Shown: in pieces, positions 1 through 7,683 of the stretch
Position numbering within the stretch: the first letter of the stretch is position 1
Layout of the letters: every line of letters begins with the position of its first letter
Source of the DNA: an uncultured Prevotellaceae bacterium
GTDB taxonomy: Bacteria > Bacteroidota > Bacteroidia > Bacteroidales > Bacteroidaceae
DNA length: 64,000 bases
Assembly: GCA_937915745.1 (NCBI GenBank)
Contig: CALGGJ010000069.1
Coordinates: 1 to 64,000, forward strand
Reading direction: 5' to 3'
Notes under the pieces: generated by a model
Database searches by the model: none
What the model was told of the DNA's origin: nothing
Seen by the model: only the letters and a program-made list of their open reading frames with translations
Program-made: the position numbers and the translations under genes

Positions 1-136
1 AATAGGCGAAGAATAAGGTTAGTTAAGCGGAGTTAATTGTAAGACAGTGTTTTACGCGATTTGATTTAAGGTTTGTTTCGGTCTGTTTTGACCTAATTTA
101 ATCGGTGAAGATTCATGTTTATTTTTTATCATCCTG
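1..136. other. Left-edge non-coding stretch
   Basis: This stretch is downstream of the minus-strand 110-residue gene. I see no reading frame, promoter box or clear hairpin in it. Confidence 0.5.
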
Positions 137-469
137 TCACTTCATTTCATACATAAGAAGATATTCGGCTTTGGCGGCACCGTCGTCCGACAGGATTTGA
201 CAATAGCGGATGTCTATGTCGTCAACCAACTTCACACCCAACTCGCGCAGACGCACACGTATGTCGTCGAAAAGACTCTGACACTCGTCAAACGAGAGCG
301 ACACAGAACCCAATGCCACCAACACGTCGCGAGGTGCCTGTCCGCGCGGGAAGTCGAGCGACTCACGCACGAGGGGGTACTTCAATGTCATGTCGAATTC
401 CCTGCGCCCAATGAACCCATCGCTGGCCATCGTGAGCATCATGTTCTGCATCTGTGCTGTCTGTGCCAT
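137..469 (-). CDS. Hypothetical 110-residue protein
   Basis: I do not recognise this protein. It is a small, probably cytosolic product with no signal peptide or membrane segment. It has a Met-rich start (residues 1-13) and then a mixed-charge body containing short acidic stretches. It begins 16 bp after the stop of the DUF1573 gene on the same strand, so the two are almost certainly co-transcribed from the promoter at 945-952. The frame is open from a clean ATG, and the competing plus-strand frames give low-complexity translations. No function can be assigned. A partner role for the DUF1573 product would be a guess from position only. Confidence 0.7.
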   Translation of the reverse strand: MAQTAQMQNMMLTMASDGFIGRREFDMTLKYPLVRESLDFPRGQAPRDVLVALGSVSLSFDECQSLFDDIRVRLRELGVKLVDDIDIRYCQILSDDGAAKAEYLLMYEMK

Positions 470-485
470 GGTGAAGGGGAAGAAT

Positions 486-923
486 TTATTTACTGCTCTC
501 GCGGGGCAGTGCTGTCATATCGCCCGTTATGGACAGCTTCACGAGGTCGTCTTTACAATTAGTATAGACTTGTATGATTTTATTGAATCGTCCCGGCACC
601 TTGCCCTTGCTGTCGTAAGTCACCTTTATCTCACCCGATGCTCCGGGGCTGATGTAGTCCTTAGGGTATTCGGCCCCTGTGCAACCACACGACGTGCTGA
701 CATAATTGATGACAAGCTTGGCTTTGCCCACGTTGGTGAACTTGAACACACATGTATGGAGGGTCTCATCCTGAGAAAAGGTGCCAAGGTCGATGGTGAC
801 ACGCTCAAACTTGATTTCCGGGTATTTCTTTGCCGGTTCTCCGGGCTGTTCGTTGACTGCATGAAAGCATAGAGGCATCATGCTTATAAGCAGCATAAGA
901 GCTATTCTGATTATCTTATTCAT
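486..923 (-). CDS. DUF1573 domain secreted protein
   Basis: A 145-residue exported protein with an N-terminal signal peptide (hydrophobic residues about 5-20, likely cleavage near 22). It is followed by a single immunoglobulin-like DUF1573 domain, about residues 35-135. Family hallmarks visible are the early 'DLGTF' strand, the 'FKFTNVG' strand and the Cys-Gly-Cys motif ('STSCGCT') near residue 80. DUF1573 proteins are abundant in Bacteroidetes and are envelope-located. Their molecular role is not established, although the ASPM/SPD-2/hydin-type fold suggests protein binding. It is first in a two-gene operon, with a TAACTTTG promoter about 22 bp upstream of the ATG. Confidence 0.88.
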   Translation of the reverse strand: MNKIIRIALMLLISMMPLCFHAVNEQPGEPAKKYPEIKFERVTIDLGTFSQDETLHTCVFKFTNVGKAKLVINYVSTSCGCTGAEYPKDYISPGASGEIKVTYDSKGKVPGRFNKIIQVYTNCKDDLVKLSITGDMTALPRESSK

Positions 924-944
924 ATCTCAATGATTTTTATAGGG

Positions 945-952
945 CAAAGTTA
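945..952 (-). promoter_or_regulatory. -7 box of DUF1573 operon
   Basis: Read on the minus strand this is TAACTTTG, a perfect match to the Bacteroidetes -7 consensus TAnnTTTG. It lies 21 bp before the DUF1573 start codon. Confidence 0.7.
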
Positions 953-1069
953 ACTAAATAATGTGATCCACGAAATGATAAATGTGAAAAATGAGCCTAA
1001 ACACACACAATTTTCACTTCGAAGTGGTTTTTTTTCACTTTCGAGTGTGGATTTTTTGCAGAAAAACAT

Positions 1070-1077
1070 TACCTTTG
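1070..1077 (+). promoter_or_regulatory. -7 box driving the B12 riboswitch
   Basis: TACCTTTG matches TAnnTTTG and sits immediately upstream of the cobalamin aptamer, so transcription would start at the aptamer's 5' edge. A T-rich stretch ending in TTTTTTG (1052-1058) precedes it. Confidence 0.72.
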
Positions 1078-1079
1078 CA

Positions 1080-1256
1080 CTCGGTTTTGTTCCGCCACGT
1101 GAGCGGATTAAAAGGGAATCGGGTGAAAATCCCGGACAGTCCCGCTGCTGTAAGCCGCCTTTTATCAGCCAAACACCAAAGTCACTGGGGCGATGTCGTA
1201 TGTACCCCCTGGGAAGACGTTTGGACTGCACGGCGGTAAGTCAGAAGACCTGCAAG
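1080..1256 (+). ncRNA. Cobalamin (B12) riboswitch
   Basis: Hallmark pieces occur in order. There is a GGGAATCGGGTGAAAATCCC hairpin (about 1114-1133), the B12-box-like core GGACAGTCCCGCTGCTGTAA (1134-1153), a GTCACTGGGG half with its partner CTGGGAAGACG, and the closing AGTCAGAAGACCTGC segment (about 1239-1253). A separate GCCCT/AGGGC hairpin (1278-1294) lies between the aptamer and the btuB start codon and is probably part of the expression platform. Known riboswitches of this class repress B12 uptake genes when adenosylcobalamin is abundant. No T-tract terminator follows, so control is more likely at translation initiation, which is an inference. Confidence 0.95.
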
Positions 1257-1313
1257 ACTTATCGAGAAGTTTAACTCGCCCTCGGTGTAAGGGCAGTAAA
1301 ACAAAGCAAACGG

Positions 1314-3272
1314 ATGACATCAACCCATGTAGTGTGGCTTGCAGTTGTCATGTCCCTGTATCCATGTATGCTGAAGGCTCAGGATGTCGGGATAGACACG
1401 GTGAGTGTGAATGCACGCAGGCTCAGTGAAGCCGAGCGCGCCTCTGCGCCTATGACGGTACTGGGACGTGAGGAACTGGAACGTATGGGAGCATCGGATG
1501 TGAGCGATGCAGTTCGCCACATGAGCGGTGTGCAAGTGAAGGACTACGGAGGCATCGGCGGCCTGAAGACGATAAGTGTTCGCAGCCTTGGGGCACAACA
1601 CACAGCTGTGATGTACGATGGTGTGGCTGTGAGCGACTGCCAGACAGGACAGGTAGATATCAGCCGATATGCCATAGATAATGTGGAGAACCTGGCACTA
1701 AGCATCGGACAGACCGACGACATATTCCATTCGGCCAAACAGACCGCCTCGGCCGCTGTGCTCGACATATCGACTCAAACACTGTCGGAGGAAAGTATGC
1801 TGCGAGTACGCACCGGCTCATACGGAATGGTCGGCCCCACACTACTATATCGCAAATTCATTGACAATACACTGCACGTATCGGCCTATGCCGACTATCT
1901 GCGCGCCGACGGCAACTACCGTTTCCACATGAAGAACGGGAAAAAAAACATCAACGAAAAACGCAACAACAGCGGTGTCAGCACTTATCGAGGCGAACTG
2001 AGTGTGACATGGATGCCTTCACACACTCAAACCCTGAAAGCAAAAGCATACCTGTTCGATAGCGACCGAGGGCTTCCGGGCAGCGTGGTTTACGATAACA
2101 CCTATGCAGCCGAACGCAGTCATGACCGTAATTACTTTGGACAATTCAATTATGAGAACCGCATGTCTGACCGATGGAAACTGAGTGCAAGTGCCAAATA
2201 CAACTGGACATGGAGCCAATACACCGATAAAGACATAGCACGCGAGGTCGATGACCGCTTCCGTCAGACCGAGGTCTATACCAGTGCCGTCGTATGGCAT
2301 CAGCCAACCAAAGGACTGGAGATGAGCGTGGCACAAGACATCGCATACAACTACCTTCATGCAAACACCCCACAGTGCATCTTCCCATCACGCTATTCGC
2401 TGCTGACTGCACTGGCCTCACGCTATTCCATAGGAAATGTTACGGCCACCGCTTCATTGCTCAACACAGTGATTATCGAAGATTCGAAGAAAGATACCCC
2501 TGCCGACGACCACCATCACCTCTCGCCCGCAATCAGTGTGAGCTGGCGACTGCCAGTACAGACAAATTGGCGGCTGAGAGCCTCGTACAAAGACATCTTC
2601 AGAAACCCTACATTCAACGACCTATACTATATAATGCTCGGCAGCCGCAGCCTGCGAGCAGAAAAAACACGTCAGTGGAACCTGGGGACGGTATGGAGTC
2701 ATTCGTTCTACAATCGGCCGGCATGGCTGCAATATGTCTCCATTACGGCCGATGCCTACTATGGACGTGTAGATGACAAGATTGTGGCCATTCCGAAAAT
2801 GTTTTTCTGGACAATGTTCAATATCGGAAAGGTTGAGACAAAAGGTATCGACGTAAGTGTTGCTGCCAATGGAAAATATAGAAAAATACAATGGTACGCC
2901 TCAGCCACCTATAATTATATGGATGCGCGCGACATAACCGACCGCAACACGGCTGCATGGCACGACCAACTGCCTTATACCCCACTCCACTCGGGAAGCG
3001 CAACCATCACAGTAGAGAACCCATTGGTTAATCTGACATACAACCTGGTATGGACAGGACCACGATACAGCATGCAAATCAATCTGCCATCTACACGGAT
3101 GGAAGCATATTCCGACCACTCTGTCAGCATCTACCGCATATTCCCCATAGCCAAAAACCAACTACGGCTGCAAGCCGACATACGCAATATCGGAGGCAAG
3201 AACTACGAGGTGGTGCGTTTCTATCCTATGCCCGGACGTAATTATCAATTTTCATTACAATATTCATTTTAA
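1314..3272 (+). CDS. btuB: TonB-dependent cobalamin receptor (BtuB-like)
   Basis: An outer-membrane receptor that imports corrinoids using TonB energy. It has a signal peptide (1-22), a plug domain of about residues 28-135 with typical segments 'SVNARR', 'LERMGASDVSDAVRHMSGV' and 'SVRSLGAQHTAVMYDGV', and a 22-strand-type barrel ending in an aromatic C-terminus ('LQYSF'). Its 652 residues fit the compact BtuB class rather than the much longer SusC class, and no carboxypeptidase-regulatory N-terminal domain is present. It lies 58 bp downstream of a B12 riboswitch and is followed after 17 bp by a BtuG-like lipoprotein gene, which identifies the substrate as cobalamin. Exact corrinoid preference cannot be read from sequence. 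Confidence 0.92.
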   Translation: MTSTHVVWLAVVMSLYPCMLKAQDVGIDTVSVNARRLSEAERASAPMTVLGREELERMGASDVSDAVRHMSGVQVKDYGGIGGLKTISVRSLGAQHTAVMYDGVAVSDCQTGQVDISRYAIDNVENLALSIGQTDDIFHSAKQTASAAVLDISTQTLSEESMLRVRTGSYGMVGPTLLYRKFIDNTLHVSAYADYLRADGNYRFHMKNGKKNINEKRNNSGVSTYRGELSVTWMPSHTQTLKAKAYLFDSDRGLPGSVVYDNTYAAERSHDRNYFGQFNYENRMSDRWKLSASAKYNWTWSQYTDKDIAREVDDRFRQTEVYTSAVVWHQPTKGLEMSVAQDIAYNYLHANTPQCIFPSRYSLLTALASRYSIGNVTATASLLNTVIIEDSKKDTPADDHHHLSPAISVSWRLPVQTNWRLRASYKDIFRNPTFNDLYYIMLGSRSLRAEKTRQWNLGTVWSHSFYNRPAWLQYVSITADAYYGRVDDKIVAIPKMFFWTMFNIGKVETKGIDVSVAANGKYRKIQWYASATYNYMDARDITDRNTAAWHDQLPYTPLHSGSATITVENPLVNLTYNLVWTGPRYSMQINLPSTRMEAYSDHSVSIYRIFPIAKNQLRLQADIRNIGGKNYEVVRFYPMPGRNYQFSLQYSF

Positions 3273-3289
3273 ATTAAACAATTCAACTC

Positions 3290-4363
3290 ATGAACAAAAA
3301 TTCACTCTATGCACTGGCTCTCGCTGCACTGACATTTGCTGCATGTAGCGACGACGACGACAACAACACTCCACAAATTTCACCGGTAACTCCAAGTACA
3401 TCTGCATTAGTGCTCAACACTGGCAACTGGGGAGGTAACGATGCATCAATCATGCGCCTCGACATTACAACACACACTATCACCGGCGACCTCTACATGG
3501 CGGCTAACGATGAGGCTCTGGGCGACTTGGCACAAGACATCATCAAGTATGGTTCTAAGTATTACGTAACTGTCACGGGGTCATCCAAACTGGTTGTTCT
3601 CGACAAAGACATGAAAATCGTGAAGACCATCCAATTCATGAACGGAGAAACACCGACTCAACCACGCGACATGGCAAGTGCGAATGGCAAGGTATATGTG
3701 ACAGCTTACGACGGTTGCATAACACGTATTGACACCACAAGTCTCGACATCACAGGAACAGTGGAAGTGGGCGACCATCCAGAGGCTCTAAGTTATGCTA
3801 ACGGCAAACTCTATGCCAACATCAGTGGTTACGGAGCCGGGAACACCGTAGCTGTTGTCGATGAAAAGACATTCACAAAAAAGAAAGACATAACCGTACT
3901 GCTCAACCCATATACCGAAAGTGTGGTGGCCGACGACGGCAATGTTTATATCGTATCGAACGGCAACTATGCCGGATCACCAGGACTTGCTCCCGAAGAC
4001 TATGTGTATGGTACAGTACAATGCATAGACACCAAGACCGACGAAGTGAGCGAAGTGTGCCGTGGTACATTCATTGCGACTTACAACAACAAACTATATG
4101 TGCTTTATTCAGAGTACTATATGCCCGATACGAAAAAAGCATTCGTATATGACATTGCAACCAAACAGGAGTCAACACTCACCGATATCAACCAGTTTAT
4201 AAGTCCTGCAGGGATAAATATTGACCCAACACGCGGCGACATTTATGTCTTCGACTCCGCATGGGGTTCTCCGGCCACCATCTACGGTCCGATTAAGGCA
4301 GACGGAACGATTGAGAATAAAGTGTCGGCAGGATTTGCTACTGTAAAGATGCTTTTCGAATAA
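3290..4363 (+). CDS. btuG: Surface cobalamin-binding lipoprotein (BtuG-like, YncE/DUF5074 propeller)
   Basis: A 357-residue lipoprotein. The lipobox 'FAAC' puts the modified Cys at residue 19, and it is followed at once by Ser and a run of Asp, matching the acidic lipoprotein export signal that sends Bacteroidetes lipoproteins to the cell surface. The rest reads as a YncE-like seven-bladed beta-propeller, with 'VLNTGNWGGNDAS' at its start and repeated 'GxxYVT' / 'GKLYAN' blade motifs. Family knowledge: BtuG of Bacteroides thetaiotaomicron binds B12 very tightly outside the cell and hands it to BtuB. Position 17 bp after the BtuB-like gene supports the same role. A terminator-like hairpin follows at 4381-4413. 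Confidence 0.88.
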   Translation: MNKNSLYALALAALTFAACSDDDDNNTPQISPVTPSTSALVLNTGNWGGNDASIMRLDITTHTITGDLYMAANDEALGDLAQDIIKYGSKYYVTVTGSSKLVVLDKDMKIVKTIQFMNGETPTQPRDMASANGKVYVTAYDGCITRIDTTSLDITGTVEVGDHPEALSYANGKLYANISGYGAGNTVAVVDEKTFTKKKDITVLLNPYTESVVADDGNVYIVSNGNYAGSPGLAPEDYVYGTVQCIDTKTDEVSEVCRGTFIATYNNKLYVLYSEYYMPDTKKAFVYDIATKQESTLTDINQFISPAGINIDPTRGDIYVFDSAWGSPATIYGPIKADGTIENKVSAGFATVKMLFE

Positions 4364-4380
4364 AACAGACTATAGATATC

Positions 4381-4413
4381 AAGAACTGTCGGATGTATTG
4401 TCCGGCAGTTCTT
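4381..4413 (+). terminator. Intercistronic hairpin between btuG and btuF
   Basis: AAGAACTGTCGGA and TCCGGCAGTTCTT form a 13-bp stem with one T-G wobble around the loop TGTATTG. The following sequence has only a short T-rich patch, so partial termination or transcript stabilisation after btuG is likelier than full termination. Confidence 0.65.
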
Positions 4414-4482
4414 ATGTTTCTCCCCAAAAATAAAGACGCTGTTCATCAAGGATGAAGAGTGTTTTTCCAAAAGAGAAAAACC

Positions 4483-5625
4483 ATGAACCACAAACTCATA
4501 CCATTCCTATATACCGTCGGACTTCTCTGCATACTATCGTGTAGCAATGGCAACAGACACGAAACTTCACATCAAGGCGATACCCTCGCCATGAAGTATG
4601 CGGAAAACATCTGTATTGTCAATTACGACGGATATACCCGTGTTGACCTGAAAAACCCTTGGAGACAGGAAGAAATACTTCACTCATACATACTCGTCAA
4701 CCGAAACGACTCGACAGAAATATCAGACATCACGAACATGAATGCTGACATCATATACATACCTCTCGGTAGTTCTGCTGTGTATTCAGGCGTGCATGGA
4801 AGCATTATCGACGAACTTGGTGCCGTCGATTGTATCAAGGCAGTATGCGAAGTGGAGTATTTTACAAATGAGCATATACTCACAGCTTACGAGAAGGGAG
4901 AAATAGTCAATCTGGGCAACAGTCTCGCTCCCGACATTGAGGCTCTTATCGATATACATCCTGATGCCATTCTACTCTCTCCGTTTGAAAACAGCGGCGG
5001 CTACGGGCTTGTAGAGACAGTTGGCATCCCAATCGTCGAATGTGCCGACTATATGGAGACCTCACCCCTGGGACGTGCCGAGTGGATGAAATTCTACGGA
5101 ATGCTTTACGGACATGCCAAGGAGGCTGACAGCCTGTTCAAAGAGGTTGAGACAGCCTACAACAGTTTGAAAGCCATCGCTGCAGCCATCGATTATCGCC
5201 CACGTGTCATAAGCGACATCATCACTGGCTCTACATGGTATGTGCCTGGAGGAAACAGTACTATGGGACGCCTCATGGCAGATGCCGGCGGCAACTATGT
5301 ATTCGCCACACGGCAGGAGAGCGGGTCACTCGCATTAGCACCCGAGACCGTGTTTGCCGAGAGCCAGGATGCCGATGTATGGTTCATGAAATACTCAAAT
5401 CCCATTGCCGACAAAAAACTCGGCGACCTTTCTGTAGAGTCACCGCTATATTCACAGATGAAAGCCTTCAGAAACAGGATGGTTTTTGGTTGCAATCTCA
5501 GCCATGTACATTTTTATAATGACTTGCCCTATCATCCCGAGCGTCACTTGAAGGAAATGATTCGCATGTTTCATCCACAGGCACTGCCCGATTACCAACT
5601 TCAATACTATAAACAAATGGAGTAA
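4483..5625 (+). CDS. btuF: Periplasmic cobalamin-binding lipoprotein (BtuF-like)
   Basis: ABC-transporter substrate-binding protein of the PF01497 (BtuF/FhuD) family, about 380 residues. I take the ATG at 4483 because it yields a proper lipoprotein signal (lipobox 'ILSC', Cys at residue 20). The frame extends 8 codons further upstream to 4459, but that adds a charged, non-signal extension. Fold features are the first lobe with 'IVNYDGYTRVDLKNP' and 'IIYIPLGSSAVYSG', the long linking helix around 'GRAEWMKFYGMLYGHAKEADSLF', and a second lobe with 'ITGSTWYVPGGNST'. Its place in the riboswitch-led operon points to cobalamin. It converges with the btuC-like gene, 15 bp apart. Confidence 0.85.
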   Translation: MNHKLIPFLYTVGLLCILSCSNGNRHETSHQGDTLAMKYAENICIVNYDGYTRVDLKNPWRQEEILHSYILVNRNDSTEISDITNMNADIIYIPLGSSAVYSGVHGSIIDELGAVDCIKAVCEVEYFTNEHILTAYEKGEIVNLGNSLAPDIEALIDIHPDAILLSPFENSGGYGLVETVGIPIVECADYMETSPLGRAEWMKFYGMLYGHAKEADSLFKEVETAYNSLKAIAAAIDYRPRVISDIITGSTWYVPGGNSTMGRLMADAGGNYVFATRQESGSLALAPETVFAESQDADVWFMKYSNPIADKKLGDLSVESPLYSQMKAFRNRMVFGCNLSHVHFYNDLPYHPERHLKEMIRMFHPQALPDYQLQYYKQME

Positions 5626-5640
5626 GGCCTATGACTGCCG

Positions 5641-6648
5641 TCAACTGGTGCGCCTCCCTTTCATTATGACGTAAATGATGACTGGTGCGCCCAACATGGG
5701 TGTCACCGCATTGAGCGGAATTATACCCTTGTTGCCTGGCAGTATGCAAATGAGGTTGCAGAGCAACGCAGCAGCTGCACCACAGACAATTGTGAGTGGC
5801 ATCAGCGTGTTATGATTTTCCGACCTGAGTATCATGCGTGCTACGTGCGGAGTGGCTAATCCTAAAAACGCAATGGGGCCACAGAAAGCGGTTGTGACAG
5901 CAACGAGCAGACCAGTGGCAATAAGCAGCAAGTTGCGTGTGCGACGGATGTTGATGCCAAGGCTCTCTGCATACTGATTGCCCATCAGAAGAGCATTGAG
6001 AGGTTTGATAAGCATCAACGAAATGGAGAGTCCCACCAACGCACTACCTGCAAACATAGGCATCTGGCCCATCGTCACTCCGCCAAAGTTTCCCAACCCC
6101 CAGATTACGAAACTATGGACTCCTTCTTCTGTTGCAAAGAAATTTAGCAGTGATATGGCCGACGATGTTATATAGCCTATCATGACGCCTGTTATAAGTA
6201 GCATGAGGTTGCTTTGTATGAATGTCGAAAGCATCAGGATGAGGGCCATGATGAGCATTGACCCTATGAAAGCCCCCATGACGACCGACATAAAACCCGT
6301 AAAGGTTACTCCACCAGTAGTGATAACACCTCCACTGACAAGCATGACTATGGCTACCCCCAGATTGGCCCCACTGCTAATTCCCAATATTGACGGCCCT
6401 GCAAGTGGGTTGCCAAATGCTGTCTGCAACATGAGTCCCGACACGGCCAGCGAGCTTCCACACAGCAACGCGGTAATTGCCCCTGGCAGTCGCGATTGCA
6501 ATACAATATAGGCCCAGCCTGCCCGCTCGGCCTCACCTCCTGTCAAAATGTGCCAAACATCTTTGACTGGTATGTTTACTGAGCCGAAGAAAAGGTTTGC
6601 CATGAAGAGCAACACCGTAAGGATTGAAATGACAACAATATATCTCAC
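5641..6648 (-). CDS. btuC: Cobalamin ABC transporter permease (BtuC-like, FecCD family)
   Basis: Inner-membrane permease of the FecCD family, 335 residues, with about ten hydrophobic helices. The family signature is seen in 'SRLPGAITALLCGSSLAVSGLMLQ' split across residues 50-75, followed by 'NPLAGPSILGISSGANLG', and in 'CGPIAFLGLATPHVARM' near residue 270. The start codon is GTG at 6648. No ATG fits as well without cutting helix 1. It lies on the opposite strand from btuB-btuG-btuF and tail to tail with btuF. This is unusual, because these genes normally run together. No ATPase (BtuD) gene follows it. A four-copy 17-bp tandem repeat sits just upstream. Confidence 0.87.
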   Translation of the reverse strand: MRYIVVISILTVLLFMANLFFGSVNIPVKDVWHILTGGEAERAGWAYIVLQSRLPGAITALLCGSSLAVSGLMLQTAFGNPLAGPSILGISSGANLGVAIVMLVSGGVITTGGVTFTGFMSVVMGAFIGSMLIMALILMLSTFIQSNLMLLITGVMIGYITSSAISLLNFFATEEGVHSFVIWGLGNFGGVTMGQMPMFAGSALVGLSISLMLIKPLNALLMGNQYAESLGINIRRTRNLLLIATGLLVAVTTAFCGPIAFLGLATPHVARMILRSENHNTLMPLTIVCGAAAALLCNLICILPGNKGIIPLNAVTPMLGAPVIIYVIMKGRRTS

Positions 6649-6654
6649 TGAGGG

Positions 6655-6714
6655 TATGTTTACTGAAAGAGTATGTTTACTGAAAGAGTATGTTTACTGA
6701 AGGAGTATGTTTAC
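6655..6714 (+). repeat. 17-bp tandem repeat upstream of btuC
   Basis: Three head-to-tail copies of TATGTTTACTGAAAGAG (6655-6671, 6672-6688, 6689-6705, the last with one change) plus a partial fourth (6706-6714). The array fills nearly all of the gap between the alpha/beta hydrolase stop and the GTG start of the btuC-like gene. It therefore forms the 5' context of btuC on the minus strand. Seventeen is not a multiple of three, so copy-number change would not keep a reading frame. Confidence 0.9.
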
Positions 6715-6723
6715 CTGGGATTC

Positions 6724-7638
6724 CTACTCCATCTTTGAATTTCGTTCTAGAGTCCAACCTTCGCGTTTGGCCAGTTCGGGTTCTTTACCCACGAACATCT
6801 TGGCGGCTTGCTTGTCACCTTTGAGTTGCCACTGCAGCCATGCAAGTGCCACAACCGAGAATTCGCCCCCGTGAGGTTGACTGTATGTACCTCCATGCCC
6901 TACTGGAAAGTTGGCCACTGCCGCCGGTACGTGGTCGATGCGGTGAAAGTCATCCATACCATTGCCGTATGCAATGTCACGTTCACCACCTAAGATGTAG
7001 ATTACTGGTGTGTGTATTTCCTTGAGTTTTTCCTTTGGGGGCATCGGCATTCCGCCAACGGCACTGCCAGCATTCTGCTGGTTGAACAGTCCGCTGTTGC
7101 AAATCATTAGGGCTGTGATTCGTTTGTCGGCACAGTTGTAGAGTGCCTGGAGTCCTCCACACGACATGCCTGCCATGCATATGTTCTTAGTATCAATCTT
7201 GCCATAGTATGGACTGTCTTTCTTCTCGTTTTGTTGCATTACCCAGTCTATTGACTCTATCTGCTGTTGAGTGGTTGACATAGGGCCTTGGTAGCGTTCG
7301 CCTTGTTTTGGCATGTATCCCGTTGCAACCACAATGAAGCCGTGTGATGCAATCTCGTTGAGAAACAGGTAGTGCTCGAATGGTGAGTTTGTGCATGCTC
7401 CGTTGCCCCACACGAGTACCTGCAGTTTTTCTGTTTGGCCAAATGGCGTGAGGTCTTGTGGTACAAAGATGGTGTGTGCCTCGAGGCTGGCATCTTCGAG
7501 CATGATGGCCTTGTAGGCTCCGGTTCCGCCTTCATCGACCACACGTGAGTCTTTTGTCTGAGCTGTTACCGGCATGAGGGTTCCGACCATTAAAAGACAT
7601 ACTGCTGCGAGTGTATGTCTCAGATTTAGAATTTTCAT
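6724..7638 (-). CDS. Secreted alpha/beta hydrolase
   Basis: A 304-residue exported serine hydrolase. The signal peptide ends near 'VTAQ' (residue 27). The catalytic nucleophile is in 'GMSCGG' (Ser about residue 160), the likely acid is in 'GGERD' and the base is His in 'VGHGG' near residue 245. An oxyanion-type segment 'VLVWGNGACT' lies early in the fold. The arrangement resembles dienelactone-hydrolase or cutinase/chlorophyllase-like lipases and esterases. Substrate cannot be read. It stands 45 bp after the endonuclease I gene and 75 bp before btuC on the same strand, so it may share their transcript. Confidence 0.82.
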   Translation of the reverse strand: MKILNLRHTLAAVCLLMVGTLMPVTAQTKDSRVVDEGGTGAYKAIMLEDASLEAHTIFVPQDLTPFGQTEKLQVLVWGNGACTNSPFEHYLFLNEIASHGFIVVATGYMPKQGERYQGPMSTTQQQIESIDWVMQQNEKKDSPYYGKIDTKNICMAGMSCGGLQALYNCADKRITALMICNSGLFNQQNAGSAVGGMPMPPKEKLKEIHTPVIYILGGERDIAYGNGMDDFHRIDHVPAAVANFPVGHGGTYSQPHGGEFSVVALAWLQWQLKGDKQAAKMFVGKEPELAKREGWTLERNSKME

Positions 7639-7683
7639 AATTGTTTGTTTTTGGAGTTAATTTATAGGTATGGTTTCTTCTTC

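Noticed and set aside
950..1429. Several overlapping open frames over the B12 riboswitch
   Set aside because: They lie in the aptamer and expression platform, whose conserved RNA motifs explain the sequence. None has protein similarity that I can see.
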